Source: Phallusia fumigata (Eukaryota; Chordata; Ascidiacea; Phlebobranchia; Ascidiidae). Taken from it: a stretch of DNA of 64,000 bases. Position numbers and translations under genes: made by a program. The notes beneath the pieces are model-generated. The model saw nothing but the letters and a program-made list of their open reading frames with translations. It made no database searches and was not told the origin of the DNA. Below are positions 33,801 to 45,400 of the stretch, in pieces; the stretch's first letter is position 1, and each line of letters starts with the position of its first letter. The DNA lies in contig QXVZ01032398.1 of the NCBI GenBank assembly GCA_008931825.1, forward strand, positions 1-64,000, given 5' to 3'.

Positions 33801-36050
33801 AAAAAGATGGTTATAACGTAGTATGCGTTTCGACAATGGTGGATCGCGGTGATCAAGACTTCGATTTTAATGACGGGAGAATTCCAGTTTGACGAAATTT
33901 TCCTTTCTGAAGTTGCTGCGATTGAGACTGGAGCTAATAACCACACAATTACTGTCTCCACAGTAAGTTATTAGTAAAAATATTGTCAAATGTTCTGTGG
34001 AGTTTGCAAAGCGGTTTTTAAATTTTATTGATGTATCGCAATAGACAAGACTGTTTGACAGGCACAATGATGACGAAACAGGCTTAAAGAACCTTTTTGT
34101 ATTTTGCAGGTTAACTATCGAGCTGTATCTTACTTCCTTTTCATAATCTTCGTCATTATAATGAGCATCATCATCATGAACTTACTGGTAAATGGTTTAG
34201 CTTACCAATAGTAAGTAAACGTTTATGTTTACTTACTGTAGCCTACAGTTTTGAAGAATGTGCGTGCAAATATTCCTACACTTCCATGTAGGTAAAATAA
34301 CGTACTTGAATTCGTTGCAACGTCAATGTCTAGATTCGATCTCATAACCTTCTGATTTTCATAGGTCGGTCTGGCTGTGGACGACATTACAGGTGTCCAA
34401 GTGAACGCAGAACTCGAAAGTTTGTCAATGCAGGTAAGCCTAACAATAAACTGAAAAATACCTGTTAGGATGTAAAATAACGTTATACCAAAATTACCGC
34501 CAATTATAGAAACTTATATCGAAAATTTGGTCAAAAGTTCTGATTATATTTAAAACAAAGGGAATTAAATTTATCTGACTGGTGTTTTAAAAATATATTT
34601 CCTGAAGTTATTATATTTAAAAGTTCTTTGAAAGTCGTCGTCTTGAGCCCAAATCTCTGTACTTCGATGTGCAAGCTTGTTCAAGGTTAATAAACTTATT
34701 AAATAATCTATTTGCAGGTGAAACTAACTCTAGAAGTAGAGTACACGTTACCACTGTTCCTCCGACGTCGGGTTATGACGAAATTTCGGGTGTTTTACCC
34801 AAACCAGTACCGAAGGAGATCGAATTTCATACAGTGGTTGAATTCAGAGAAAAATTTGAACCACTCGACAATCAACGCATCCCTCAACCCCGAAAAGGTG
34901 GGTAATATAAAAGTGTACCTGGGCCCCGGCCGTGGAAAGGGGGTAAACGGGACATTTTCCTGGGGCTGACTGCATTTTGGGGAAGTTGCAGAATGAAATT
35001 GTAGTTTTTAGCAAGTGTGGAAATAGTTAAGATCAAACAAGCTTGTTGTCGTCGTTCATTTTTTCCAAACAAGACATTGAGCATTTTTCTTAGTTCAAAA
35101 ACTGATGTTGCGCCTTTGACGCTTGTTGTTTTGCAGTGTTATTAATATATTCTCACTCAAAGTCGAATCCGTAGTCCTTTATAGTTCTGTAAAGCTACGT
35201 TAGGGGGCCACGAAACATTCCCGGTCTTTCTCGTTAATTTTGTATCGCGTGACTACTGATGCCTCATAAATTTACGTTTTAAGTGCAGCGTTAAGTGTGC
35301 CAATTGTGACATGGCACAATGTTGCTTTTGTGATGTCACAAGTAACAAGAAAATGATTGTCTGACACACAAAGCATTGCTAGATTGTAGAGTTCAGTTTT
35401 TATGAGATCGCGAGTTAGATCGCGATCAAATAATTTGCAAAGGGACCGTTATGTAAATAATTTTTATAAAAGGGACCGTTATAAAAGTTTGAGAACCACT
35501 GAGTATGGGTTTTAATTAATATTATCACAAGGTGGCGCGGCGTGAGACATTTGGTTCAAAGCTGTCAAGGCAGTTTTACTGTTTTGTTACCAAATCTTGT
35601 GGATAACGTGACACTGAAAACGACAAACCAAACATCGTTTGACATTGTAACTGTTTGCAAAGCCCTTTTTGTTTAACTTAACAAATACGTGCACAAGGGT
35701 TCCTCAAAACACGTTTGTTCCAGTTGATAATTTCCTCCCGGCCTTATTAGGGCGTTTGTTTATAGAAACCTTTTATAAGTAGAAGTTTGTTTATTTTATA
35801 TGAAACTTTCCCGATTACTTTTAATGTATTGTATATTATTGTCGATTTTTAGAACGAGCGCGACAATATTGAAAAGCAAGTCAAAAACCTGGATGAAAAG
35901 GTCGATTCCCTGGACGAGGTGGTCAAATCCCTGAATCAGAAGGTCGGGTCTTTGGAGGAGAAGCTTGTCACCCTTGACAAACGTTCAAGTTCAATGGAAG
36001 GAATGATTTCAGCGATAGTGTCGCATTTTAATATCGGTGGACCAAAATAA
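24838..36050 (+). CDS. TRPA-C: TRPA-type cation channel, 20 exons, 856 residues, apparently intact
   Basis: Exons: 24838-24919, 25081-25163, 26419-26474, 27450-27504, 27828-27999, 28700-28975, 29478-29584, 30099-30271, 30537-30655, 31434-31508, 32043-32135, 32223-32394, 32836-32978, 33084-33224, 33292-33492, 33822-33962, 34110-34187, 34365-34433, 34718-34897, 35853-36050. All phases chain. Exon 28700-28975 includes an assembly artefact of 43 bases; without it the exon is 233 nt, exactly as in TRPA-B, and the protein has 856 residues. Layout: polar N-terminus 1-92, about five ankyrin repeats 93-310, linker 320-416, S1-S4 about 440-600, S5 to 635, pore 636-682 (KTSILMTGEFQFDEIF), S6 683-708, coiled coil about 792-835. 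It ends MISAIVSHFNIGGPK, lacking the acidic tail of A and B. Likely a plasma-membrane sensory cation channel; stimulus unknown. Confidence 0.92.
25582..25734. mobile_element. Miniature inverted-repeat element (GGTTGCAGTACGGTACG type)
   Basis: Left end GGGTTGCAGTACGGTACGAT and right end ATACTGTACTGTACTGCAAACC pair as imperfect inverted repeats of about 20 bp, with internal GGTACCGG and repeated GGTACGG/CCGTAC motifs. This resembles small hAT-type elements. It lies in the TRPA-C intron 25164-26418, which otherwise holds only AT-rich sequence and the haplotype join at 26247. Confidence 0.55.
26165..26329. other. Haplotype join around n at 26247
   Basis: Bases 26165-26246 (82 nt) recur as 26248-26329. 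Intronic; no effect on coding. Confidence 0.85.
27828..30271 (+). CDS. TRPA-C ankyrin-repeat exons 5-8
   Basis: Exon 5 (27828-27999): FGRTPLYYAAKYKQVEICEL. Exon 6 (28700-28975): FGETALHRVLYKR and NGRTPLHCASRDGHVACAKL. Exon 7 (29478-29584): QQTPLHFACRWGNTEMVRFL. Exon 8 (30099-30271): NAVDFAIHSGNTSCARLII then DKKWRKVL. Exon 8 is 18 bases longer than in TRPA-B (insert GESQYLV-like before the last repeat). Large introns between these exons hold only haplotype joins and AT-rich sequence. Confidence 0.85.
28087..28311. other. Haplotype join around n at 28199
   Basis: Bases 28087-28198 (112 nt) recur as 28200-28311 in the TRPA-C intron before exon 6. Same reading as the other joins. Confidence 0.85.
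28794..28878. other. Haplotype join inside TRPA-C exon 6 (n at 28836)
   Basis: Bases 28794-28835 (42 nt) recur as 28837-28878. As assembled exon 6 is 276 nt. Removing one copy and the n gives 233 nt, identical to TRPA-B exon 6, and restores the ankyrin frame. Left uncorrected, the extra 43 bases shift the frame and produce a false break. Confidence 0.92.
32433..32662. mobile_element. hAT-like miniature element in TRPA-C
   Basis: Starts CAGTACTTCTTAACC and ends GGTAAAGATCTGCTG, imperfect inverted ends, with internal similarity to 20707-20902. Boundaries are good to a few bases. Confidence 0.45.
35853..36050 (+). CDS. TRPA-C last exon: diverged coiled coil and shortened tail
   Basis: Heptads VKNLDEK, VDSLDEV, VKSLNQK, VGSLEEK, LVTLDKR keep a hydrophobic residue at a and leucine at d, so a coil is still expected. 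The stop TAA (36048-36050) falls right after GGPK. The DNA beyond it still aligns with the coding tail of A and B (ACGACAGCAACTCATGA) in another frame, so a small indel removed the acidic DDSN tail. Confidence 0.85.
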   Translation, partial: NERDNIEKQVKNLDEKVDSLDEVVKSLNQKVGSLEEKLVTLDKRSSSMEGMISAIVSHFNIGGPK

Positions 36051-36168
36051 CGACGCAGACGACAGCAACTCATGACGTCACAGTCACCTCGACATCGGTT
36101 TATTCAGAAGTTATGAGTAGTGGCCCAATGTAATGCATGATTTAAATACACTGGATATCTATTATAGC

Positions 36169-36174
36169 AATAAA
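36169..36174 (+). terminator. Poly(A) signal of TRPA-C
   Basis: AATAAA in GCAATAAAGCC, 118 bases after the stop. Confidence 0.65.
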
Positions 36175-36624
36175 GCCTTTTTGCGTCTTGTGCGGTTTGG
36201 TAAAACACAAATATTCGCCTATTTGCGTTGGCAATCAACACTACAGGTTGGCACAAACAAGCAGAGAAAATAAGTAACGTATACGCTTTTACATGCCTTC
36301 ACCTTTAGCAACGATTTGCCTTCCACGCTGATCTCAAAGTGAATTGGCAAACTAGCAATAAAACTTGGCAACATTGGTGATAATGGTGTCAACATACGAC
36401 AATCGCTCGCGGTTTTTGTAAGTGCGTTCTGTAGTTTTGCGGTTTCCTGTTTGGTTTGGTTTAACTTTTTTCCACTGGTGACTGTTGCAGACAATAATTA
36501 TTGTTGACAACATTTCATCAATGTATGTAGGCTACGCTTCAACTTTTGGTGTACATGTCGTTATACCGACGATGCCTATATTTTTTGGCGAAATATATGT
36601 ATATATGTGTCCATAATCTTAGTC

Positions 36625-36800
36625 TGAATAGGGCCTGCAAGAGGCGTTATAATGAGTCATAGTCGACCTTCCAAACATTTTTATTCAGCAAGAAGTGAAC
36701 TAGAAAAATCTGACCTTTCGTTGGATTCGACCCACTACAGGAGCCTATCCAGGGCTGGCCCGCGTGCAAACCCAATTCCATCGAGCACAACCCATGACAA
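36625..36800. repeat. SINE-like fragment (family S1)
   Basis: GGCCTGCAAGAGGCGTTATA matches 55589-55608, and both continue with ACTAGAAAAATCT and a B-box-like TTCGA block. Probably part of one retroposed short repeat family. Confidence 0.4.
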
Positions 36801-36965
36801 AGAGGACTGGACTAGACAATGAAATTTCTTTGGTGCAAATGTAATTGCAAAGTAACAAACAAAAGAAAAAAACCTGCCAATCCAATCACGAGACCGAAAA
36901 CATCCCTAATCAGTGTGAAAACACCCGACTCGCAGTGAATATAACAAGCTCTGCGTTTATAGTAT

Positions 36966-38900
36966 TTGTATGGGTTCCCGACGTCCTAAAGGGGACGCAT
37001 ATTGTTTTTACTTTGTTTGTTTTTTTGTTTTTTTTCTTGTTCTTTTTGTCCCCTGCAGCTTGTCCATGCACTTTTGTGATGATTTTTTGATGAATTTGAA
37101 TGAATCTTTCACAGCTGGTAGATAAGTTTAGTTTAAACCCATAGCCCCAGGGTGAGTTTAGTTTAACCCCATAGCCCCAGTGGTTACCCGCAAGCCCCCT
37201 AAAATGGGTCAAATTACTAACAATCTCCGAATTGAATAAAATTTGGACAGTTTGTATGGCATGTCATTGTGGTGCAACTGCAATATTTGATGTGTTTTAC
37301 CCTATAGCCTCAACAGTTACCCCACTAGCCCCCTAAAATGGGGCAAATAGTTAACAATCTCCATCTTAGATAAAATTTGGACAGTTTGTATAATATGTCA
37401 TTGTGGTGCAATAATTGATGTGTTTTACCCCATAGCTCCAGCAGTTACCGCACTAGCCCCATAAAATGGGGCAAATAGTTAAACAATCTCCGAATTGGAT
37501 ACAATTTGGACAGTTTGTATAATATGTCATTGTGGTGCAATATTTGATGTGTTTTACCCCATAGCTCCAGCAGTTACCGCACTAGCCCCATAAAATGGGG
37601 CAAATAGTTAAACGATTTCTGAATTAGATAAAATTTGGACAGATTTTATAACATGTTATTGTGGTGCAATAATTAACGTTTTTTACCCTATAGCCTCAGC
37701 AGTTACTCCACTAACCCCCTAACATGAAATATTGTTAAACAATGTCCAATTTTGATGCAACTTGGACAGATTGTATTAAATGTCTTTGTGCTGCACTGAT
37801 TGCATTGTTTATGTCTATAGCCTGGACATGTTTTCTGAAAAATGCAACATGTAGAACTTTGCATGTGTGGGGACCCTTGTGATTCTGCCAGCAGAAACAA
37901 TCGTGTCATAAATAGTGCAGGTAACTATAAGACCCACTGTAAGATAATGTGGGGAATATATCCTCTTTTAATACCCCCCCCCCCCCCCCCTAGAATGTCT
38001 ATATATGGTAAGCCACCCTTGTTGTATCCTCTTCATTCACTCTGTTTTGTTTTTTTCTCCCCTGCCCTACAGCTTGTCCTTGCACAATTATCACAAAATG
38101 TTTGAGAGATTTAAATGACTTTCACAGCCAGTAGATATGGTCAAGGTGGTGTGTCGGCAGTTTAGTTAAACCCATAGCCCCAGTGGTTACCCCGCTAGCC
38201 CCCTAAAAAGTTTGAAATTACTCACAATCTCAGAATTAAATAAAATTTGGACAGTTTGTGTAACATGTTATTTTGATGCAATATTTGATGTGTGTTTTAC
38301 CCTATAGCCCGAGTAGTTACCCCACTAGCCCCCTAAAATGGGTCAAATTACTGAACAATGACTTAATTGGATAAAATTTGAAGTTTGTATGTAACATATC
38401 ATTGTGGTGCAGTATTTGATGTGTTTCACCCTACAGTCCCAGCAGTTACCACACTACCCCCCTTAAATGGGTCAAATTATTAAAAAACGTCTAAATTAGA
38501 TTAAATATAGATAGTTTGTATAACATGTCATTTTGGGGGATTTGTTGCTGTGTTTTACCCTATACCCCTGACAGTTAACTTACCAGCCTTTAAAGTTTGT
38601 AGGTTGGGTCATGGTTACTTATATTATTATGCTATCAATTCTGTCATTTCATTATATAATTTTTTTTTGATTAAATAAAGATATCTGCTTCTGTTCTGTA
38701 CATATATTCACAGTACCCTATAATTATTCTACATCTTTGCATGTATGGAGACCCATGCATTTCTGCCTGCAGAAACAATCATGTTTTAAAAAGTTTAGTA
38801 ACTATGGGACCCAAAATGACATGGTGAATACATATGCGTTTTTAAATGGGGTAATAATATATAGAGAATGCCTGAATGGTAGTATCGTGAAAGCCACCCG
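36966..38900 (+). repeat. Dispersed repeat R1 with internal tandem array (about 129-bp period)
   Basis: Two R1 copies in a row, heads near 36985 and 38030. Each has a pyrimidine-rich head, CCCTGCAGCTTGTCC, then tandem units marked by ATTTGGACAGTTTGTATAA, CATTGTGGTGCAA, CAGTTACC and CTAGCCCC. The GGACAG mark falls at about 37245, 37379, 37508, 37637 and 37764, and at 38249 and about 38380, a spacing of 127-134 bases. Tails end in the GAAAGCCACCC motif. A poly(C) run lies at about 37973-37991. Confidence 0.75.
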
Positions 38901-39493
38901 CTTTAATTGATGCATGCAGTAATGTAGCTGTTATTCATCGAATGTTTTATGTTTTGACATTTGCGTGCAGTCAAAAAAAAATGGCGTACAATAGCTGACT
39001 GGCTGGTCTCTAGGCTAGATTTAGCAAAGGGTGGCTTAAATTTTTGAAATTGAAAATATATATAAATGTTGGGAAGCCCTTTTTTGCTGGTCAGAGCAGA
39101 TTCTAGTATCAAACATGGGAGTAGCCCCCCCAAGGCAAATTTCTAAATTGTACATCAAGGTAGGTTACCTCTAAAAAAATATTTCAGTTTTACATTATGT
39201 AGGTTACTATTAAAAACATTTGGCTCCTTTCAAATTTTTGGGCTGGCTATGCTATTGGTATCAGATATGTGTCTGCATTTTATTTACAGTTAGTTTACTG
39301 TACTGTTAAGAAGAGCAGTTCTTAATATCCTTTATGTTTTATTTATTGGATCACACAATGCCCTCCCTGTGCATCAACCAAGTACGGTTTTTTGTTAATG
39401 TTTGCAGGTGTAGCTAGCATTAGTGTTACTACAACATAAACCAGCAGCAACTGCTAATTAATTTGTTTGGTTTTAATCAATTACTCAAACCAT

Positions 39494-42400
39494 ATGGCAA
39501 TGAGTGATGACATTGACGTTTTAAGGCATCAAGCTTGGCTGGGACATCTCTTGAATGAGTAAGTATAAAGTAAATGCAACACAAAAACTTGACTGCTAAA
39601 AAAATTGTGTGTAGTGAATAATCTATTATTGTAAATACTTTAAGACCCGCTGTTAGTTAGTGCAGTGCTAGTGTTGTTCGATACTGTTTTGTTGTTGAGG
39701 TATGCTTTTTATATTATTGTAGTGTGTCAGTTTCAAAGTTTCAAATCTAAATAGGTTGTAAATCAAAGTTTTTTGGGAGCATTAATAATTTTTTTCCCCC
39801 AATTGTTTAATAAAATTGCTCTTTATAGTTCGTTTTAGGATTCCAGGTCTATCCCGATTCTGTGGGCCATTACTTTTGGGTCCTGTACTATAAATTAAAA
39901 ACTATTTATGACTTTTTTAGAAGTAATTTTGTGGTCTGTGGTTAAAATTCAAATCATTGTCATAACAAATGCATACTATTTCTCCATAATAGTTTTTAAT
40001 TGAAATATTTCCTTGACCAAACTGTGATGGGGTAGCAATACTAAGTATTGTGACATCACACACATAAACAGGGGCAAGAGTTGACTTCCTAACACAACCT
40101 TAGTTGGTACTTAAATTTACTTCCCTCATGAAAAACTTTAATAGTTTCATTACATACAAGCAACAGTAAACTGGTACACATGGAAACATAAAAGTTAGTG
40201 CAGGGGCACTGGTATCTATGTGTTAAATCACAAATGGTCCTGATCACTCTTACAAAACAACGATTCTCTTCTGAGAGTCTCCTAAGTTATGAACGCACCG
40301 TGGTTCATCATATGCATTGAAAACTTGGACATTAGGCCCTTTACTGAAAAAATGTTTATCCAAATTGCTGTTCTTAAATACAGCTTTGTTGTAATTTTTC
40401 AAACATTAATGAAGAAGGCTTAGTTAAAGCAGTTTGCATGCATGTAGTTTTCCACCTTGAATAAACTTGTTACAACTCAGTTCTGTGCAAATACTGGTAA
40501 ACTTGCCGAAAAAGGTAGCAGCCAACGGGCGTGAGGTCAAAGGTGGCCACGCCTCCTGGCTACTGTATACTCGGTACATGTGCTTGCATGTGCAGGACCA
40601 ATGTTCCAGGATTGCTTGCAAGGCTCAAAAGTTGCATGCAAAGCATCACTATGTGTAGCACAACAGCAGCAATGTTTAAACGTCAGCGAAACTAAATTCA
40701 GCTTGCGCAAAAAACAACATCTTGCATGTGCAGTTGCCACAATCTGCTTGGCATGCAACAAGTTAAAAAAAGTTATTATGGGTCCCCTTTATTTTAATTT
40801 TGTCCTAAGGTTAAATTTGTACTGTTTAGAACAGTGGTCGGCAAACTTTTTTTACGAAGGATAACTGTTGTTTGTTTCATCACAATGCATCCCTCAAACA
40901 ATTATTTGTCATGTCAAATAATCACCGTTTACATGTGGTGCAATGGAGTACGACTCTGTGCTTTGGCTCCTATCCAGCTCCTATACACCATGCGGCCCAC
41001 ATAAGTAAGGTTTGCGCGGCCCACTAAAAAGTACTAGGCGGCCCACAATTGGGCCACAGCCCACAGTTTGCCGACCACTGGTTTAGAAAAAAAATGTTTT
41101 CATGTTTTGGTTAAAGCATGGCTGGTAAAACTAAAAAAATAATTCGTCTTGTATTTATTGCAGGGACCGAAGTGGGAAAGATACCACTTGTGATTTGATA
41201 CTTACCTCAGAGGGTGAACACTTTCAAGTTCACAAAAATGTTGTTATGCTTGTTTCTAATTTCTTCAAGAAGATGTTTACTATAGAAGTATGAAGTGACA
41301 GTGGTAGAGTTAACACCAGAACTAACCAAATTATTTAAATCTAGAAACTGGAACTGATTGTTTTAGCTTTCTTAAACTGTGTCAGCCAACAAATTTTAAT
41401 GAACAAAAAGATTGTTTCTAAATGTCTTGCAATGTTATAGGTTTTTATACCATCATTGTTTGTTGTAATGAAAAGGAAAACCAAGCCAGATGACCAACGT
41501 GGTAAACAAACTAAAAAGCACCAGCGCCACTAAAAATCATTGCAAAACAACAGGCAGCCAAACATATGAGTATTACACATTCACGCACCGATCAGTAGAC
41601 AGAGGGTAAAAACTGTCTACAAGTAGCAGCAAACAAACAAGTATTATCTACACAACACATTGTGGGCCTGGCAACTGTACGTCGCTCCGTAAAGCTTCAC
41701 GCTGTAGTGGGCAGGCAATATTCCCACAATGGGGCTACATGTTTGCTTTTTTGGTAACAATAGGTTGGTACAAAGCAGGGAAAACACACTCACAAATTCA
41801 TTCAGCCAACAGATAGTTACAGCAGCACTTATGTGGTTTATTGTATATTCCCTAAAAACCATGTTTCGTCTATTTTGATATGTGAGCTTTATCAATATCC
41901 TGTTTAATGTGTTAATAATCTTTCTTCAGTATTATGTATTGTTAATGCAGATGAAAGAGAAATATGAAGGGATTGTGGAAATGAAGCAGATTCCACATCA
42001 ACGTCTTGCAAACGTTGTCGAGTTCATATATTCTGGTAGAATCAAAATTACTGAAGATAATGTGGCAGACATTTTGGATGATGCAGAATATACTCAAATA
42101 GAAGGTAGATTGTTCTGCCATAACTTTTAGCATATTTTTTTAATATTGTTTTAACTCTCACTTTCTCTTTTTCGCTGCAGGTTTGTCCACCTGTCTTTGG
42201 CATGAAATATTTGGTGGAATTAAATGAAACTTTCACAGGTGGCAGATAGGTCATGGAGATGTGCTATCTGCTTAGTTTGCCCCCGTAGACCTAATTAGCC
42301 CAAAAAGAGTAAACCATTTTTGACATGTGTGCACATCACAAATGTCAGTTTGGTGTGGACTATATACACAATTTGGTAATAACACAGTCCTGACTTACCA

Positions 42401-45400
42401 TGTCAGTCATCAGACAATTAACATGGTAGCTGTCTGACCCTGTGGACAAGGGAAACTAAAACCCTGAGACATGAAAACTGACAGTTAATCAGTTCACAAT
42501 GCATCTATGGCAAAAAGGGAAATCCACAAGTTGAACAGTTAAAATTTTGTAGTGGGTATGCAATATTTTGTTGGATATCGAGGAAACTTTTGGGGGTGGT
42601 AGATTGCGTCTCGGCGTGAAATTAACTCTTAGGTTCGTCCCTGATAGATTATTAAACAATGTCCAAGTTCGATTAAATTTGGACAGTTTGTAAAGTATGC
42701 CATTGCGGTGTTTAAATTTACTACAATGATCCAATAGATCCAGCAGTTGCCCAGCTTGTCCCCTAATATGGGTCAAATTATAAAACAATGTCAAAACTGG
42801 ATGGAATTTACACAGTTTATGAACATGGCATTGTAGTACACCAATTGCTGTGTTTCACATATAGCCCCAACAGTTAATTTGCTACCCCACAAAGTTTTTA
42901 CATTGGGTCATGGTGGTATCTTATTTAAAATCACCAATTTTTGAATTAAATTTAGTTTGAAAAAAACAATATTAGTTTTTTTAAACATCTGCTAACATTT
43001 TTAAATAAATCTTGACTAATGCATATTCTACAGCCTGCATGTGTGAACCCACGCATCTCTACCCGCAGAAAGAATCATGTCATATAAACTGTAGGTAACT
43101 GTGGTACCCAATATAAAAAGCCAATGAATATGTCATTTTTAAATAGAGTGAAATGTTGCATGTGGAATGGCAACATGGTAAAAGCCACTGTTCTATTTTT
43201 TTAGTGAAAATAACTCTTACAAAAATTTTTTTTCAGCCCTAAGGACAAAATGTGGATCATTTTTTTTAAATGTTGTATCAACTGATAATTGCCTAAAAAT
43301 TCGAGAATACGCTCGACGATACGACCTATGTGAGGTGCATATTGAAACAAACCAAGTCTTGAAAAACAACTTTGCAGCAATTGTAAAACAAGAGGATTTC
43401 TTGAAACTTGATGTTGATCACCTTTCATCCGTTCTTGAACAAAGAAGCAGAGTACATTTTATTGTGTGATTTGAAAAAGTACCATTTCATTGTTTAAAAA
43501 TTTCCAGGATTGTGAGGAAGCTGTTTTTACTGGGATTGTGCAATGGGTTAATCACAACCCTGTTCAACGTGAGAAATTGTTTGTAAACCATTTTTGTCAG
43601 CTTGATCTCACATTGATGTCATCACACTTTCTTACCAGACTTCATAGAGAGGTATGTATGTTAGATACAATGTTGTTTTTTAAGTGGACACACTTGCAGT
43701 TCATAAGCTAGCATGCTAAAAGGTTTTTTTTAATTATTAACTTGCTGTGCAAACAATATGAACCAACTTCCATCGCAAAAACATTTTGTCGAAAAGGTGA
43801 AATTTAAAACTTGGCATGGGTGATTCTGAAAGTTTTTTGTACTCAGAATTTGGTAAAGAACAACCTTGTGTGTGCCAACAAGCTTGTTGATAGTCTGCTT
43901 CAACAAAACTCTCCAACTTGTCATTGTAAGTGATATTTACATTCACTTGAAATCTATTTTCTTATTCAGTATGTTATATTTAAGACAACTTCCTTTTGAT
44001 TGGTGGTAAGAATTCAGAGACTGAGTGTGTCAAATATGATGTCATTTCCAAGCGACCATCTCATTTGCCGGTAACTGCTAATTTTTTTATCAGGCATGTT
44101 TTCATACTAAAAGATGTGAATGGTGCTCATTTCCAAAAAAGTTTATTTGATGGACTGATGTGCTCAAAAGAAATAAAAAATGATGTGTTAAACAAATTGA
44201 ATCATTAATGCACTTTAAAATTAAATCAAATAGTTTTTTTGGTGATTGCAGCATATGTATCTTGTATTGAGAACTAATGCTCAGTGACTATGTCCATATA
44301 CAACGAATGTTGGTTACATACAGAAGGATGTTTACCATTTTGTGGTGATTTTTAGAAATGAGCATTTTTTAATCTAGAAATTGATCCATCCCCGCTGTGG
44401 ATCAACATCGATAAAACGAAAAAATAAAGTATGTGTTGTTGGAGGGGCTGAAACGCCAAAAGGAGATAATCCTTACAAANAATTGATCCATCCCCGCTGT
44501 GGATCAACATCAATAAAACGAAAAAATAAAGTTTATGTTGTTGGAGGGGCTGAAACGCCAAAAGGAGATAATCCTTACAAAAGTTGTGAAGTGTTGGACT
44601 TGGATGAACCAACTAAATGGTTTGCAATGCCAGATATGTTTAGCCCTCGTGATGATTGTGGTTCTGGATACATTGGAGGTTTGTTAGTTTGCATTGACAA
44701 AATACTTTTATTAAATTGTATCTGTAAAAAGATTTGAAGGTGGAGCTGTTACTAGTTTTTTTTTTATTGCGCATAAAAAACACATGAAAAACAGGACAAT
44801 TATAGCGAACAAGCACAAATAGCTGTATAGCCATTAACGCAAGTGAGCATTCCACTTCACTTTATATTTCCACAAGGTATCAAATCTGTTTTGGAATTCT
44901 TTTTTAATTTCGTCGTTAGGAAAGGGAATAGGCACCCATCCTACCGCCACATTCAGTTTGTCAGATTCCTATAATCTCACGGAATATACTGTATCAACTT
45001 GTACCAGTTTTTCAAACAATTCAAGTACCGCTTTTCTTGTTTTGAACGTGACGTCCACTAGGTTCCCTTTTCGTTCTGAGATTCCGATAAGCTTTTTAAA
45101 GGAAAAGCTCTCTTTCTCTATATTGTTAAGAATATCTTCTCTTTTGCTTTGGTTTCTTGTTTTAAAACTCATGCAAGTGGGCCTCTTCAAATGATCTCCA
45201 CCCTTTTGTTGCAAAACTTGCGCAAAAGCTTGGACCCTTTTCTATTGCTTTTTACATCCGCTCGCTTAGAGCGCCAACTTAGTTGAGCTGTTACTAGTTT
45301 TGTAACCAAGGCTCCAGTGGTTGCCATGTAGCCCCCTCCAGTGGTAACGTTTTTTTAAAATGTCTAAATTGGATGAATATTTATACACTTTAGTTTGTGT

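Larger units (their letters stand above)
36175..39400. other. Intergenic region between TRPA-C and KLHL-1
   Basis: Holds a SINE-like fragment (36625-36800), a large block of family R1 (36960-38900) and an inverted CAATAGCATAGCCAGCCC-type repeat end (about 39238-39257). No coding exon was supported. A possible 3' acceptor (TTTGCAG) at 39401-39407 precedes the KLHL-1 start. Confidence 0.6.

Noticed and set aside
36910-37212. Minus-strand open frame near 37 kb
   Set aside because: Composed of R1 repeat and pyrimidine-rich head sequence; no protein family.
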